Source: Tretioscincus oriximinensis
Lineage: Eukaryota > Chordata > Lepidosauria > Squamata > Gymnophthalmidae
DNA: 64,000 nucleotides
NCBI GenBank assembly: GCA_022410635.1
Contig: JAJVDF010000003.1
Location: forward strand, 3,590,667-3,654,666
Direction of reading: 5' to 3'
This document shows, piece after piece, positions 21,386-33,720 of the stretch (position 1 is its first letter; each line of letters starts with the position of its first letter). The translations under genes and the position numbers were made by a program. The notes under the pieces were generated by a model. The model was not told the DNA's origin and made no database searches. It worked only from the letters and a program-made list of their open reading frames with translations.

Positions 21386-21470
21386 CTCTCTCTGTGTCTA
21401 TCTATCATCATCTACCAATCTATCATCTATCATCTACCAATCATCTGCCTGCCTGTCATCTAGCTAGCTA
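21386..21470. repeat. (CTAT/CATC)n microsatellite
   Basis: Mixed TCTA, TCATC and CTGC units directly after a foldback arm. Confidence 0.85.
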
Positions 21471-24400
21471 TGCGGAACAGCGGGCTGCCTAGAATGGATT
21501 ACTAAACCTGCGTAAACAGGTCTAAGAAAAATGACTTCTTTGGTAAGGGATGGAGACTTCTGCATTCTGTTGGATGGCCAAGTTGCACCACGTTTTTTTA
21601 ACGTGCCTGTAAGAACATGAGATCAGATTCCAAGTGGTGCCTAGTATAATTCAACTGTCAATTCAGTCAGGTCCTACAGTTAATAGAAGCTGTTTCCATA
21701 GTAGATNTAAAACATTAATTAGAGAGAGCAGTTTATTTAGCATAGTATACTACTGCTGCTACCTGTTGTACGTGGTGGCGAATCNCCAGCAGAATGTGTA
21801 GGACACATTAAAATAACTGGCCCAGAAACAGTCACACCATCTGTCCCATTATGCCCTTGACGGTTTCTGTGTTTGGGCTTCTTCAGCCTTGAGGCTGCCT
21901 GTCCCTACTGACTCAAGCTGAGTAATGATTAATACTGNTCTTCTTCGAGATTTGACATAAAGGCAGCATATTGGTAACTTTGGCATTAGTATTACTATGC
22001 GTGTATTGCATACATATTTAACCTTCATCTCTCTGATGCCATACTGCTGCACATAATTAGCACATGCATGCAGTACAATTAGGAATTCAAGTATGTCCTT
22101 ATACACTGTTACCTTGTAATTTTCATAAATATCTGTCCAGAGAGGTCATTTTCATTATTCCAATTCTGCATTTGAATGCAGGTAAAGCTAAGAGAACAGT
22201 GACACTGTGGCAGAATCTGGGACTCCCTGATCAATAGTTAATAACTCAAATCTTGACATATACCCTACCATGGACTTTATTATGACAACTCAAGATCTGA
22301 ACTCATTTGTAAAGTTCCTTTCTTTTAAGCTTGTTTTCATAGTCTATAAAATGCAAATAAATAGCTTGTGCCATTAGGTTATTGGAAGCTCTGAAGATAA
22401 AATGTGATGGAAGCAGATACCTCACATATCACAAACACTGTGGAAGATTATTATCATATAAAATAACAAAAATTAACAGTGTGAAAATAATAGAATGAAA
22501 CAAGACAGGAGATATTACATAAATGGTATTGGACACGGGAACAATTGGTACTTTTTAAAGAAATAAATAACTGGATAAAATTGGCATAAATGCCAAGAAA
22601 AAGTGTTGTTTCTACACATGGGGATGTGAAAATGTTCAGGGATAGGGGAAGAGGATTGAAAAAGAAATATATAAAATCGTGAAGACACAAATAAGAATAA
22701 CAAAGAAAATGGCAGTTCTACACATAAGAATGGAACATATAATACCAACACTCGTAGGGATAATATTGGCATGTGCACAAGTTGTTCTGTTTGTGGGACA
22801 AAGAGATGAGACAAAGTGGATATTACAAAGATTCTATGGGTATGTAACTGATAATATAATAATTGAGGTATCCAATTGTATATAATTAATAACCTAGAAA
22901 TGTACAGAAAAAGGAATATTGCAAACAAAGGGATAACAATAAAGAAAATTGGAGAACAATGTAATAAAATTAAGATTAAAGTTGATATTCCAGTTGTAAT
23001 ACTCTTTATGTGAATGGAAATTATTAAGTAATAAAGTTGTGTGTAAATGGGGATAAAAAGAGAGAGGAGGAAGAGAGAGCATTCAGTGTTATGAGAAAGG
23101 AGCCACCCGTTCCCAGTTTTTAAAGAGGGATATTATTCATTACTCACTCATCTGTCTGGCATCTTGTCTCCATGACTGATCCCTTCAGTAGCTGCCATTT
23201 GCAATCAGTGATTGACTAGATTGGTTTAATTTTTCATCTCTATGGTTATCGCTTTCTGCTCAATGGAATTAAAAAGAGTCAACTTCACAGTTATGATTTT
23301 CCAAAAAAAAAGACCACCCATTCCTAGTCTTTAAGGCAGAAGAAGGTGCCTCCAGGAGTAAAATGTCTGCTATCCCAGATGCCAATTTGCAGAGGGGACA
23401 CATCTCTAACTGTCCCACATTCCACTTTATGCTCCAATGAGAATAGCAAGTATCAAATTTGCTTATAAATCCTTTCCCCAAACTCCTCCGATCCTTCTCC
23501 TTAGTAATGATTTAGAGGTTTTAGATTCCATCTTGTTGTGTTTTACCTTTAGAGNTCATACACTTTTGACTACTATTTGTTTTATTTATTTATTAATTAA
23601 TTTATATTTTAAAAGTCTTGAAGACAGGTAAATATGGATCTTTGGTTATTTCTGGGGTTTTACAGAAGAGATGTTTGGCTTTGTAGGAACCCACAAGTAA
23701 TTAGATTGGATTAAGGAAAGTCCAATTTTATTTTCCTAAGGCGTAAAGTAAAAACCTTCTTTCATCCCAGCAGATACTTTTTCCTAGATCTTAGACCCTG
23801 TGTTGTCAGTTCTTTCATGTTTTTCATTTCCTGAGGCAACTTAGAAAACTTTGGTTGCTTGTTTAAACTTAGTCACTGATTTTAACTTTTGACGGCTGCT
23901 GGAAATAATCCCATCATGTACACTTGCTAAATTGAAGTTACTTCACTAGCAGAACAAACTTTGACTGTTCCTTATGCAATTTAAAGTTATCTTAATTGGG
24001 TGATCCAGTTTATTTTTATTTATTTTTTAAAAATCTAGTTTGCTCATTTTCTCTTCCCCTAACAATTGTCTGCTAGTTTCTTGTCCATAACATTCAAGGC
24101 TAATATTTTAAAAAGATCTCCAAACTTCTACCAAAGCATTCTGGGCCTTATTCCATCTTTTGTTACCCAGCAAGGACATAAGCAAGAGAAAGGAATTCAG
24201 GGAATGAATGTATCGCTATTAATTCTTCTGCTACTAAGAATAATAGTGGAGGAGGGGAAGGACGAGGAGAGACGGGAGAAACAATGAGGAGGAATGAGGA
24301 GAAAGAGGTGCCGCAGTTGAGCAAGGGAACAATTTAAGTGCTGCATAAAGGCAGGGAATGCTGGATTGGGGAATGCAATGGGAAATCAATGAATTTAAGC

Positions 24401-24958
24401 TACAATTGNCAACAAAGCTTCTCTAGAAACAAGCTTAGAAGTTGTTTCTGGTTTCTTGGGAATACCAAGAAAAGCTGAAATACCATCTCTATATATGTTG
24501 TATTTCCCTGCACTTTCAAGTGATTGTGTACGTGTGAAGAAGCAAAATTCTCTAGTGCTTGGATCTGAAAATCTGTAGATTACGGACTCAGACTGCATCC
24601 TCACAGCCAAGTGGATGGGAACGCTCTGGAGGCAGCTCCACCAGACTGCATCACACTTTGCAGTGCTGTTTTCACTGCAAAGCTCTGTTGGTGCATGTTC
24701 CTTGGAGTGACATTTTCTGTTCCTGTAGTACAGCCCTATAGAGATGCACTCCATTTGTCTATGCAGCAAGGCAAGGAAGGATTCCCCACTGCCAGGCCAA
24801 GACACGTGGGACCAGGCACCCAGCTGCCATTCACGCAGTAGTTGCTGGGACCCACATGACTGCCAGGACAGCAGCTCACAACATCTTTGATGCGTGAAGT
24901 TTAGGCAAAGTTCCAAGAAATGTTGAACTCTTGGAATGTTGAACTCCCCTACGTGCCA
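21471..24958. other. unassigned 3.5-kb stretch
   Basis: No supported gene. 22440-23060 is A-rich on the plus strand with several meaningless frames. 23578-23610 is an ATTT-rich patch. 24560-24940 is GC-richer and may be part of an old DNA transposon, but I could not define its ends. Confidence 0.45.
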
Positions 24959-25018
24959 TTCATCATCATCATCTTCTTCATCATCTTCATCATCTTCATC
25001 ATCATCATCATCATCATC

Positions 25019-25062
<44 letters not shown>

Positions 25063-25063
25063 T
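24959..25063. repeat. (CAT)n/(CTT)n trinucleotide microsatellite
   Basis: About 105 bp of CAT units with scattered CTT. Because the units are trinucleotides it is open in several frames (poly-Ser on plus, Asp/Glu on minus) and creates spurious long ORFs. Confidence 0.95.
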
Positions 25064-26050
25064 TATATGCTCTCTAATTGATTTGCCTATAATGAGGCTT
25101 GTGGACATCAGACAAGCTTTTCCTTTGCATACTTCGATTTGTAAGCTTGCCATCATGTCTGTCACTTGCCTAGCGTGGGTTCCCAAATCACTGCCTCTGA
25201 TTTCAGTGCTGTTTAATTGTTGTTGGTTTGGGGATGTATCACAGATGCTATTCATGCAAAGTCGGCTGCAATTTAGTGAAATGTGCCAGAACAAGTTAAA
25301 GAAACTCATATTCCTTGATAATCTCTAGCTGTGAATAGTCAGCAGGCAAGAGAGGAGAAAGAGGTTTATATTGAGTTCTCTCCACATTTTCAACTATGGA
25401 ATGCACAATCATTAAATTTAATCTGGCTGCCACATATGTTATTTTGGTATCCTGTCATAGTTGCTTCCATTAGGGTTAAGTCTCAGTAGAGATGTTAGGC
25501 TAATACTGTATGGGATATTGCAGGCTATTACAGAGCATCTGGCAGCATATCTCAGCAGCACTATTCGTGAACAAACGGGCAGAAATGTTACGTCTATCAG
25601 TTGTCATTTGAGATTGCCATGATTTCTGGCANCCTGGGATACAGCTAGACAGTCACCCTGGAAACTCAGTACTTTATCTGAAAGAAAGTGATAATGTTTG
25701 ATCAATTAATAATGTTTGAAAACTTTATGATCGCTGACAATGTTATCCTTTCTCAAGGATTTCAGGCATTTGCACTCCAAGGGTATTATGTTACTGGTAT
25801 CAAGTCACCAAACTGTCACATAAGTCAAACCATTTGATTCCTCTCCATTCCAGCACTGGCTGGGAAAGGAACCCCAAGACGGGAGGAAAAACTGTTTGCA
25901 TGCATTCAAATTATATCCATTCTTATCATCATGCATTATGGATTATAATGGAACTTCATTCAAAGGATATGGGAGATAATTAGACACAAGGGGGAGGGAC
26001 ATGCACACTAGGCAAAAGTGAACTTTTAGAAAACCAGTTCTACCCTGATG
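25064..26050. other. unassigned stretch
   Basis: No gene or nameable repeat. Confidence 0.4.
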
Positions 26051-26054
26051 TTTC

Positions 26055-26405
26055 AAGTCAAACAGTAGTCCTTGCATATCTAGCAAGGGGTCTCATAGCA
26101 CTTTAGAGATTAACAAGAAAAAGGTAGGCAAATAAGCTTCCACAGACAAGTCTATTCAGATGGACAGATGGACGGACGGACAGACAGATATTCTAGTAAG
26201 GAAGGGTTGTAGCAGAGACTAACAAGAAAAAGTAGGCATAATGAACTTCCACAGACAAGTCTACTTCTTCAGATGCTATGGAAGAAATAGGCTTGCCTAC
26301 GAAAGTTCATGCTACCAANCCTTTTCTTGTTAGTCTCTAAGGTGCTATGAGACTACCTTGAAAGTTATTCTGGACTCAGACTAACACTGCTAATTCTCTG
26401 AAATC
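26055..26405. mobile_element. foldback (Penelope-like) repeat: left arm, GACA tract, left arm, right arm
   Basis: The first left arm (about 26070-26160, 'atctagcaaggggtctcatagcac') ends at 'tctattcagatg'. It passes into a GATG/GACG/GACA tract (26156-26190), then 'ttctagtaagg' starts a second left arm that ends at 'cttcttcagatgctatgg' (about 26280). The right arm ('ggcttgcctacgaaagttcatgct' to 'gactcagactaacactgc') completes the palindrome. Confidence 0.8.
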
Positions 26406-26689
26406 TATCACAATAATTATTTGGAAGTTTAAACTAACCACCCTGCAGTTGGAGATAAATATGTACTTTCAATCCCACATCAATCTCGAGGAACTGACTA
26501 AATGGGTTGGTGGGGCTGTTCTGTTTCTCAGATCCTTTTTCTGAGATATAATTCAGCAAAGAGCCTTAGATCTGTGTTATTTGTGGCTTTTGCACATCTT
26601 TTTCTTCTCATTCATTCAATGTAATTTATGATAAGAATAATAGTATGTCTTTCTACACAGAAGATTATTGATCTTCCATAAACTTTGTG

Positions 26690-27010
26690 AACACCAGAGT
26701 CATCATCACGGCTTAGCTTTTTTGAACAGAGTTTATGAAGGCATTTGCCCACATCTGATGCAGGTGGTTGATGATGCTGATGTGGGACAGGCAGGTCTGG
26801 CCACATCGACTGCAAGGAAGATCCTATCAGGGTATGTTGCTACAGTATAGTAGTATTCTTGTTCTTGTGCTTTGTCCTTATAAGTAGCCCTGTGTGTGTT
26901 CCCAAAACAGGAGATATCTGTAGATGGTACATCTCCAGTATCCATGACCAATGGCTAGAGCAGATCTCTGATATGGAAGACACCAAGAGATTTCTTCAGA
27001 AAGTCCTTCT
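26690..27010 (-). repeat. unclassified repeat, weakly matching 20345-20690
   Basis: See partner entry. On the minus strand a short CSRCGQTCLSHISIINHLHQ reading near 26825-26750 has C..C..H spacing like the terminal zinc finger of some retroelement proteins, but it is isolated. Confidence 0.3.
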
Positions 27011-28085
27011 ATCTCTTCTTTGCTGCCCATTCATAATTATTGCTGGTCACAAGTTAAAATACAGTGTGAAATATATTATATATGAGAAAAGAATGGTTTT
27101 ATTTTTTTATGACATCTGCTATTATTTATTATATTATAAATATATTTCTTATATATATATAATCCTTTTTTGGAGCACTGCAGAGGCCAATGGAAGCACT
27201 CTGAGGTAGGAATGGCAGGTAATTCCCTTGTTTCCTCTCCTCTTTCCTGTTGCTCCATCTTCAATGGCCATGAAGCTGTGGCTGTTGTTAAATAAGGAGC
27301 CATAGTGAGAAGCAAATAAGCTGTGAACAAAGCCCTCTCCACCCTCCCACCTCCACCAGCCTTTGACTTTTAAATCAATGTACAATGACAGAGAATTCGA
27401 AAGGAAAGAGTCAGAAGGAGCTTTTTACTCATCTTTTCATGCCTTTCTAGTTCCCTCCCTCCTCAGTGACAGTATTAGCCAAATAGAGAGAGAGAGAAAT
27501 AGCAGTTGTTTTGCTGCTAAGGCCATTAGGNATGAAGGAATTAAGGCAGGAGCAGTGAACAGGTGGAGTAACAATACCAGCTGCTGGTCTTACCACCTGT
27601 TTTGCTTCATCCTCCCATCTTTCCAAAGACACAGCAGGTCTCCAGCAGGGGCTGTTGTATAGGAAACAAAGAAAAAGCGGAGGAGGAAGCCCTTCAAAGT
27701 AAGAAAACTAAAAGGGAAAGGAAAAAAAGTGAATTATATGCCCCCAAACTACAAAAGCAAGACCTTGTATCACCAATAGGAAAATGACAAAATGCAACAT
27801 TGCTAATGTCAGAAATTTCAATGGTTTATTATACATTTTATATTGAAATGTGAAAGCACCAACTATAATATTCTGACTAATTTAACAATCTGAGGAATTC
27901 TTATTAGGAGGGAACTACTGCAAAATCCATTACGAATTGTGTTGATGATTATAGATAATAAATAAATAAAACATTTATTTATAATACCCTCTTTTCCAAA
28001 GAGCCTCACAAAAGAACTTATACAATCCATATAACATACAATGAGTGAGAGATTATAGCACAGAAATANAAGAAATAGACATGTT
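27011..28085. other. unassigned stretch
   Basis: No supported gene. An AT-rich TATA-repeat patch lies at 27118-27162. Confidence 0.4.
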
Positions 28086-28087
28086 TG

Positions 28088-28200
28088 TCAGGTTCAGAAT
28101 ATCTAGCAATGGGGTCTTGTAACACCACAGAGATTAACAAGTAAAAGGGAGGCAGCATGAGCTTCTGTAGACAAGTCAACTTTTTAAGATGGATGAGAAA
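28088..28200. mobile_element. foldback (Penelope-like) repeat, left-arm fragment
   Basis: 'agaatatctagcaatggggtcttgtaacacc' to 'gtagacaagtcaactttttaagatggatg'. Confidence 0.65.
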
Positions 28201-28420
28201 AGATAAACAGAAGGTTAATGGGATCCACTTTGATTCCCTTCAGGTTGAGAAAAGCAAGATACAAAATCCAACTATTATTTATTTAGTTTTCTTCTTTTGT
28301 GACTGTGGCTGTATCCAAACATGGACAATAATGTACTTGTAAGTCACATTTCGTTTTTACATTTTCCATACAAAATTTTATATAAGTTGAGAGCAATTCT
28401 GTTTTTACAACCAATGCAGT

Positions 28421-28515
28421 AGGTTTGGAAAATCTAGCAAGGTCATAGCACCTTAGAGAAAGCGAGGAAGTACGAGTTTGCATAGATAAGTCTATTTTTT
28501 GAGATACAATGCAAG
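28421..28515. mobile_element. foldback (Penelope-like) repeat, left-arm fragment
   Basis: 'gaaaatctagcaaggtcatagcacc' to 'agataagtctattttttgagat'. Confidence 0.6.
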
Positions 28516-28540
28516 AGGATCTTATATGAATTTTAAGACC

Positions 28541-28947
28541 AAGGGTGCAGCTACACAATGATTATTTACCTCTTCTGTCACACTTCAGGCCACATGTGTT
28601 AATCAAGGATTTGATAGCCTTCGTTATGCAGTATCTTCTTTTGCAGATACTTTCCAACTGCATTGTGAAGGCAAGTGTCCTCCATTACAAAGTCCTGCGG
28701 CCCTTGATTGTGTGTCCATCCTCATGAGAGGAGACAAGAGGCTTGGAACACACCAGCCAATAGGGCTTTAGAAGCACAGCTGTCTGTGCATCTGCAAATC
28801 AGTCTGTCCTATGTTTTCTCATTGGTGTGCACCAACTCCCTGCACTCCAGGCGACTAGTATGTCCTCTTTTTTAAAAACTGAAATCTGCAGCCGCTAGTC
28901 AGCTATGGATTTCTTATGCCTTTCTCTCATCACGTAGCTGCATTCTA
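28541..28947. mobile_element. DNA-transposon-like element with imperfect terminal inverted repeats
   Basis: The left end AGGGTGCAGCTACACAATGA pairs imperfectly with the right end (reverse complement AGAATGCAGCTACGTGATGA). No target duplication is clear and no protein is encoded. The end motif recurs in the window (see findings). Confidence 0.5.
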
Positions 28948-28999
28948 ACAAGAAAAAGATGCACAACAAGAGCTTTTATAGACAACTCTGCTTCTTCAG

Positions 29000-29118
29000 A
29001 TGGATAGATGGATGAATGGATAGATAGATGGATGGATAGATAGATAGATATATGGATAGATAGATGGATAAATAGATGGGTAGATAGATGGGTAGATGGG
29101 TAGATGGGTAGACGGGTC
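29000..29118. repeat. (GATA/GATG)n microsatellite
   Basis: About 119 bp of GATA, GATG and GGTA units inside a foldback repeat. Confidence 0.95.
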
Positions 29119-29177
29119 TTCTAGCAAGGCAACTTGGAAAAAAGAAAAGGTGGGCACATGGGCATTCTTATTTCTTC

Positions 29178-29550
29178 AGATGCTAAGGAAAGTATTTTTT
29201 CACCCAGAGGATCATCGGCCTGTGGAATTTACTTCCTGAAGAGGTAGTGGTAGCTAACAGCTTGGATAGTTTCAAGACAGGACTAGACAGGTTTATGGAC
29301 ACTAAGGGTATAAATGGATACTAAGATAGTTGTCTGGATGTAGCCTCCGGGATGGAGCAACAGGCAGGACTCTTGAAATACCATTTGCAGGGAGTCACGA
29401 ACAGGAGCAGCATATTTTGCTTTCCTCTGTTTGGACTGCCCAGGTGCATCTGGTGGGCCTCTGTGTGACACAGAATGCTGGACTCGATGGGCTGTGGCCT
29501 GATCCAGTATGGCTCTTCTTATGTTCTTATGTTCTTATGTTCTTAATTAA
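29178..29550 (+). mobile_element. CR1 LINE 3' end with terminal ATGTTCTT repeats
   Basis: Starts in the ORF2 C-terminus (FFHPEDHRPVEFTS-like), runs through 'agtttcaagacaggactagacagg', 'ccgggatggagcaacaggcagg' and 'atgctggactcgatgggc', and ends in three ATGTTCTT units (29520-29543). This is the microsatellite-type terminus expected of CR1. It interrupts a foldback repeat. Confidence 0.88.
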
Positions 29551-29660
29551 ATAGGGACAAACTTTATAGAACAAACTGCCTACCTTTTTCTCTTGTTAGT
29601 TTCTAAGGTTCTATGAGACCCTCTTGCTAGATTTTCTGCACCCAGACTATCACAGCTATT

Positions 29661-30765
29661 TCTTTGAAATCCATCGTAACATACTGGGCATCATTTTTCC
29701 TTCAAAACAATTTCAAAACACTATATGGTAATTGGCTGAAGGTTGTGACTTGGATAGTTTTGGTTAGAAATTTTGCAAGTGTTTCTGCATGGATCTCATT
29801 TCAGCTTTTGCTCAACTGGAAAGAGGCCCTAGCCAGCATTCCCTCACAAATCATAAAGAGGGTGAAGTTTTGTTTCCTGCTTTAGCCTAGTTCTTCAGGA
29901 CTGGAGATGCTTTGAAATATATGTCAGAACAGCACCTAACTTTCACTATCACTACATATTTTTAAGCACTGCACAGATATCTAACTATCGTGCTTTGCTC
30001 TCTCTTTGAAAATGAGTTTCAAGAGAATTAAATATATCACATATATCGAAAGAGAAATTCTTTAATTGCCCAAATGTGAAAAGGACACACTTGANTCAGA
30101 GACGATGGGTTAATTTGATTCTGTAAAGTTACATGTTCGACAGAACAAACATTGTCAATTCTGTAGCCACCAATGACATTTTTGTTACCCTGCCCCACTA
30201 GCTGAAATGATAACTTCTCCATTGGCTCATGCATATGAAAATGTCACTGCTTGACAAAGTCGTGGGATGTGAGTTTGCAGGGCAGTTAATCACATAATTT
30301 CAATGTAATTAAGCACTGCAATATGCCATTCTGTTCTATACTTAACAACTAACGATTTGACAATGCGACACAATAATTCATTTGTCCTCAGAGCCATGAA
30401 AGACAGTGTACAGCTACTGCAGAGAGCGATAATCAAGAAGAAAGACTTTGNAAGGATCCTATTTTAACTTGTGAAAGATAAACTTAAATTTAGCCAGTCT
30501 GTCAGCATGCAACCTTGTTGCTATAATTTTAGCCTCAAGGACCACATTTATATAGAGATTAATTCAAGGTAGCACTGGTTGATAAAATCTAGTGGCATAA
30601 ACTACAGATAATTAAAATCCATACAACGCAAGGATATGTTCCTCAATTAAAAAGGCAACATCTGTTAGCCTTAATACACTGTCACCTTAGACAGCATAAA
30701 GATGTGTTTTTAAGTGAACAAATCTTCACAACTACCGTGACCTTCTGTCCCATCTAGAACTAGTC
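29661..30765. other. unassigned stretch
   Basis: No gene or nameable repeat. Confidence 0.4.
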
Positions 30766-30769
30766 TTAG

Positions 30770-30990
30770 ATAAGAGAAGTTATGGTGAATCTGGCCACAG
30801 CCCATCTAATCCTGTATTCTGTCTCGCACAGTGGCCCACAAATTGCACCTGGGCATCTCAAGCAGGAGAAGGAAGCAAAACCTTCACCTGCTATTGACTT
30901 CCTGCAAATGACAATTGGATGAAAATTGTCCAGATAGTACCAAGGCACCCACACTACTAGCCTCTATGAATGTTACTAATTCTAACTAAA
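30770..30990 (-). mobile_element. CR1 LINE 3' end
   Basis: 'gataagagaagttatggtgaatctgg' through 'cagtggcccacaaattgcacc', 'caaaaccttcacctgc' and 'aaggcacccacactactag'. Confidence 0.75.
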
Positions 30991-31003
30991 TATAATTGAA
31001 ATC

Positions 31004-31400
31004 ATGATTGTCCTTCCACCCTAGTGTGGAAGTCCTACCAGCAAAATGGTGGCATGCGCGAAGGGCTGACACATAGTGCCAGGTTGTATGGCAGGCCATC
31101 AGGCCTCATGCNAACAAAATGGTGTTGTGGCAAGCTACCAGGCACAGCACTGGCAAAATGGCATCTCTCATGAAAGATTGAGTCTATACAGCAGGCCACG
31201 TTCCGGCAAAATAGCGCCACCCATCATTGCCCATGCTGACAACAAGCATAGGTGAGAAGAAATGGCAGGTTGGGAGGTTGGTGGAAAGAGCCAGGAGTGC
31301 ATGACAGGTTGGGAGGTGGGGAACCAAGAGGGGAGGAGAGATGGCGGGGGGGGGGCGGGCAGGGGAAGAGAGACACCGTGGACAGAAGTGGCAGCATCAG
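31004..31400. repeat. GC-richer block with degenerate internal repeats and a G-run
   Basis: The phrase 'gcaaaatgg' recurs about every 40-100 bp (31040, 31105, 31149, 31205), embedded in 'caggc..cagg' sequence. 'atggcaggttgggagg' / 'atgacaggttgggagg' repeats at about 31262 and 31301, and a ten-G run lies at 31346-31355. The class is unknown. Confidence 0.55.
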
Positions 31401-32260
31401 CACAATGAGTGGGAAGATGACAAAGGCTAGAAAGCCCATTTATTGCTTCAGAATAGGTTTAACCCACTAGTGTATAAATCATAGAAAGATTAAATATTCT
31501 NCATTTCAGCTTTTACATACTGCGTGTCCACTTACTACCAGCAATTTTCAAAACTGTGAACTATGGTTCACTGGTAGTCAGCAAGTTCCATTAAACTAAT
31601 GGACCAACATGCTGTGAAGCAGTTTGGAATACCTCTACTAATTTTTACAGTACTAACCTGACCTCCTCTATCAATAGAGACGAAATGCTTATATATATGG
31701 TCTATGTAAAAGGTCAGATTTATCAGTTTAGACATTTCTATACAGCCAACTATCTGAAACAACCATTCTTAAATGTCATTTTAGTGCACAACGTTCTTTT
31801 CCTTTTTGTGTGNGTGGTAAGCTTCATGCCTAACATCATCACTTCCTGACTGTGGCTTTGTAGAAAAATATTTCAATAATTAAAAGTTTCTCCAAACATA
31901 AGGAAATTCAATCAGCAGTACAGTGTGCATACAGACAGAAACTGGCCTAAAGCAGTTCTGGTTTGATGTTATCCATGCCGTAAAAGTATTAAAAGTTTTA
32001 ATAACCTATATTCAGTCATTTTGTTGTGATGGTTTGGTTATAATTTCCTGCCTATGAAGATTCTTTCAAAACTATGAAGACACATTTTTTGTTTATGTCA
32101 AGATTCTTAGCTATTTTCTTTATTTACATTTAAAAGAAATAATACTTCCACATTGGTAGGCTATGTTGTAGAATTTTTATTTCACAAAGGTGCTGAATTT
32201 TAATGAAATAATATTTGCAAGGTGATCTGGGATCTTCCCATGCAAATTGTTAATTAAGGT
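31401..32260. other. unassigned AT-rich stretch
   Basis: No gene or nameable repeat. Confidence 0.4.
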
Positions 32261-32261
32261 T

Positions 32262-33121
32262 GCGTTCACACAACTATTTTATACCTCAGTTATAGTGCCA
32301 TATTGAAGGTCACGTCACACGTGTTAAGAGTGGATGAGTAAAACTTCCNCAATAAAGGCCATTTATTCTGCAATAAAATATTGCTTGGATAATCAGGAAC
32401 AATTGCGGAGAACATCCGAAACCTTACAGCCAACCTCCGTCCCTTCGTAGCCAATTCCCTTCCTCTCCCGTGCAAACAAAAATAGTGCGAGAGACAGGAG
32501 GGGAAAGATGACAGGAGGAAGCACCGCCTCCTTCGGAGGGGAAATCTGCCCGCCTTTTCCTAAGCCCAGGCTGCCCTCCACCTCCTTTGGGGGGCTGCTG
32601 CCTGGAAATCGGCTTTGCAAAAGGAAGAGGCACAAAACCTCCTCCTCCCCTCAGCCAATCTATTTGACAGCAGGCAGAGCNGATCTGCAAGGAATTCTGC
32701 TGAAGGAGGGGAGACAGCAGCGTTCTGCTGGCCCCGTCCATACAGAGCCTAGGTCTGGGTAACATTTTGGGACATTTGGGGACATTTTGGTATGTGGGTA
32801 GCCAAGCTCTGTCCCAAAACGTTACCCAGACCAAGGCTCTGTATGGATGGGGCCAGCAGAATGCAGCCGTCTCCCCTCCTTCAGAAGAATTCCCTGCAGA
32901 TCGGCTCTGACTGCTGTCAAATAGATCGGCTGAGAGGAGGAGTAGATTTTCTTCCTCTTCCTTTTGCAAAGCCAATCTCCATACAGAAGCCCCCCAAAGT
33001 AGGCGGAGGGCAGCCTGGGCTTAGGAAAAGGCTTCTCATGACACGCAGCCAGCTGATCAGCTCTGTTGGGCTGGATGGCTGCGTATCATGAGAATTCATG
33101 TATACGTGTGAACAGACACGC
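32262..33121. mobile_element. large foldback element with two ~220-bp inverted arms
   Basis: Arms 32553-32774 and 32810-33031 are inverted copies of each other with a 35-bp spacer containing three 'gacattt' phrases. They are GC-rich and non-coding. Outside the arms, the left flank begins near 'ttgcgttcacacaac' (about 32264) and the right flank closes with 'cgtgtgaacagacac', possible outer terminal repeats. The arms show scattered mismatches, so the palindrome is not a recent assembly artefact. No transposase is encoded. Confidence 0.75.
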
Positions 33122-33127
33122 CATTTC

Positions 33128-33188
33128 ATATTCCGGAATATAGCTTTGTGGTGTGAAGGGATAGGCATTTGCTATATTCCGGAATATA
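33128..33188. repeat. two TTCCGGAA-centred palindromes
   Basis: ATATTCCGGAATAT at 33128-33141 and TATATTCCGGAATATA at 33173-33188, 31 bp apart. Confidence 0.85.
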
Positions 33189-33610
33189 AAGTGTGGAATG
33201 GTAGTAGCGTTAGATTTGCAATAGTGTGATATACTCATAGTATATTGCATATTTCATGATGATAAATGGATTGAAATTGCTTAAAATAGAGTTACTGCGA
33301 TGGAAATATGCTAATTTACAGTAATAGTTACAGATGGAGGTATAGCACAAATCGGACTACAANTGTATAGCTATTATCCTCTATTAGAACAGCTATCTGT
33401 TCTAATAATAATATATATATTTCAGTTATTTACTTTAATTGNCCAATTTGGACTTAAAGTTAATGTCAGAGAGTAAAAAAAGAATGTTGAAAAGGTCAGA
33501 TTTCTAGATCTTTTAAATTTTAGAATGGAATACATTTTCAGAAAATAATGTAATATTTTTCTAAAAGATCATTGAAGAATTAGGAATGACTTACAGTATA
33601 AAGAAAGTTA
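33189..33610. other. unassigned AT-rich stretch
   Basis: No gene or nameable repeat. Confidence 0.4.
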
Positions 33611-33720
33611 AGNAGGGAGGAAAGGAAGGAGGAAGGGAAAAAGAAGGGAAGAGGGAGGAAGGAAGGAAAAGAAAGGAAAGAAGGAAGGGAAGGAGAAGGA
33701 GGAAAGATAAAGGAAAGTGT
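33611..33720. repeat. (GGAA)n purine tract
   Basis: About 110 bp almost wholly of A and G in GGAA/GAAG units on the plus strand. Confidence 0.95.

Larger units (their letters stand above)
28947..29660. mobile_element. foldback (Penelope-like) repeat with GATA tract, split by a CR1
   Basis: Order: left arm ('aacaagaaaaagatgc..ctgcttcttcagatgg', 28947-28999), a GATA/GATG/GGTA tract (about 29000-29118), a second left arm ('tcttctagcaaggc..atttcttcagatgctaagg', 29117-29175), a CR1 (about 29178-29545), then the right arm ('ctttttctcttgttagtttctaaggttctatgagacc..', about 29580-29660). The same left-tract-left-right order is seen at 26055. Confidence 0.75.

Noticed and set aside
22454..22928. 137- and 78-codon minus-strand ORFs
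   Set aside because: Hydrophobic, Phe/Leu-rich composition from an A-rich plus strand; no domain or start context support.
24395..25309. 304-codon minus-strand ORF with a poly-Asp/Glu stretch
   Set aside because: The middle is the CAT/CTT microsatellite at 24959-25063, which is open in this frame by its repeat unit. The flanks show no recognisable domain, so the length is explained by the repeat.
24936..25328. 130-codon plus-strand ORF with poly-Ser
   Set aside because: The same microsatellite read on the other strand; not a gene.
32424..33091. 183- and 99-codon ORFs over the foldback
   Set aside because: Both arms give related, mirrored translations because of the inverted repeat; no protein family is recognisable.
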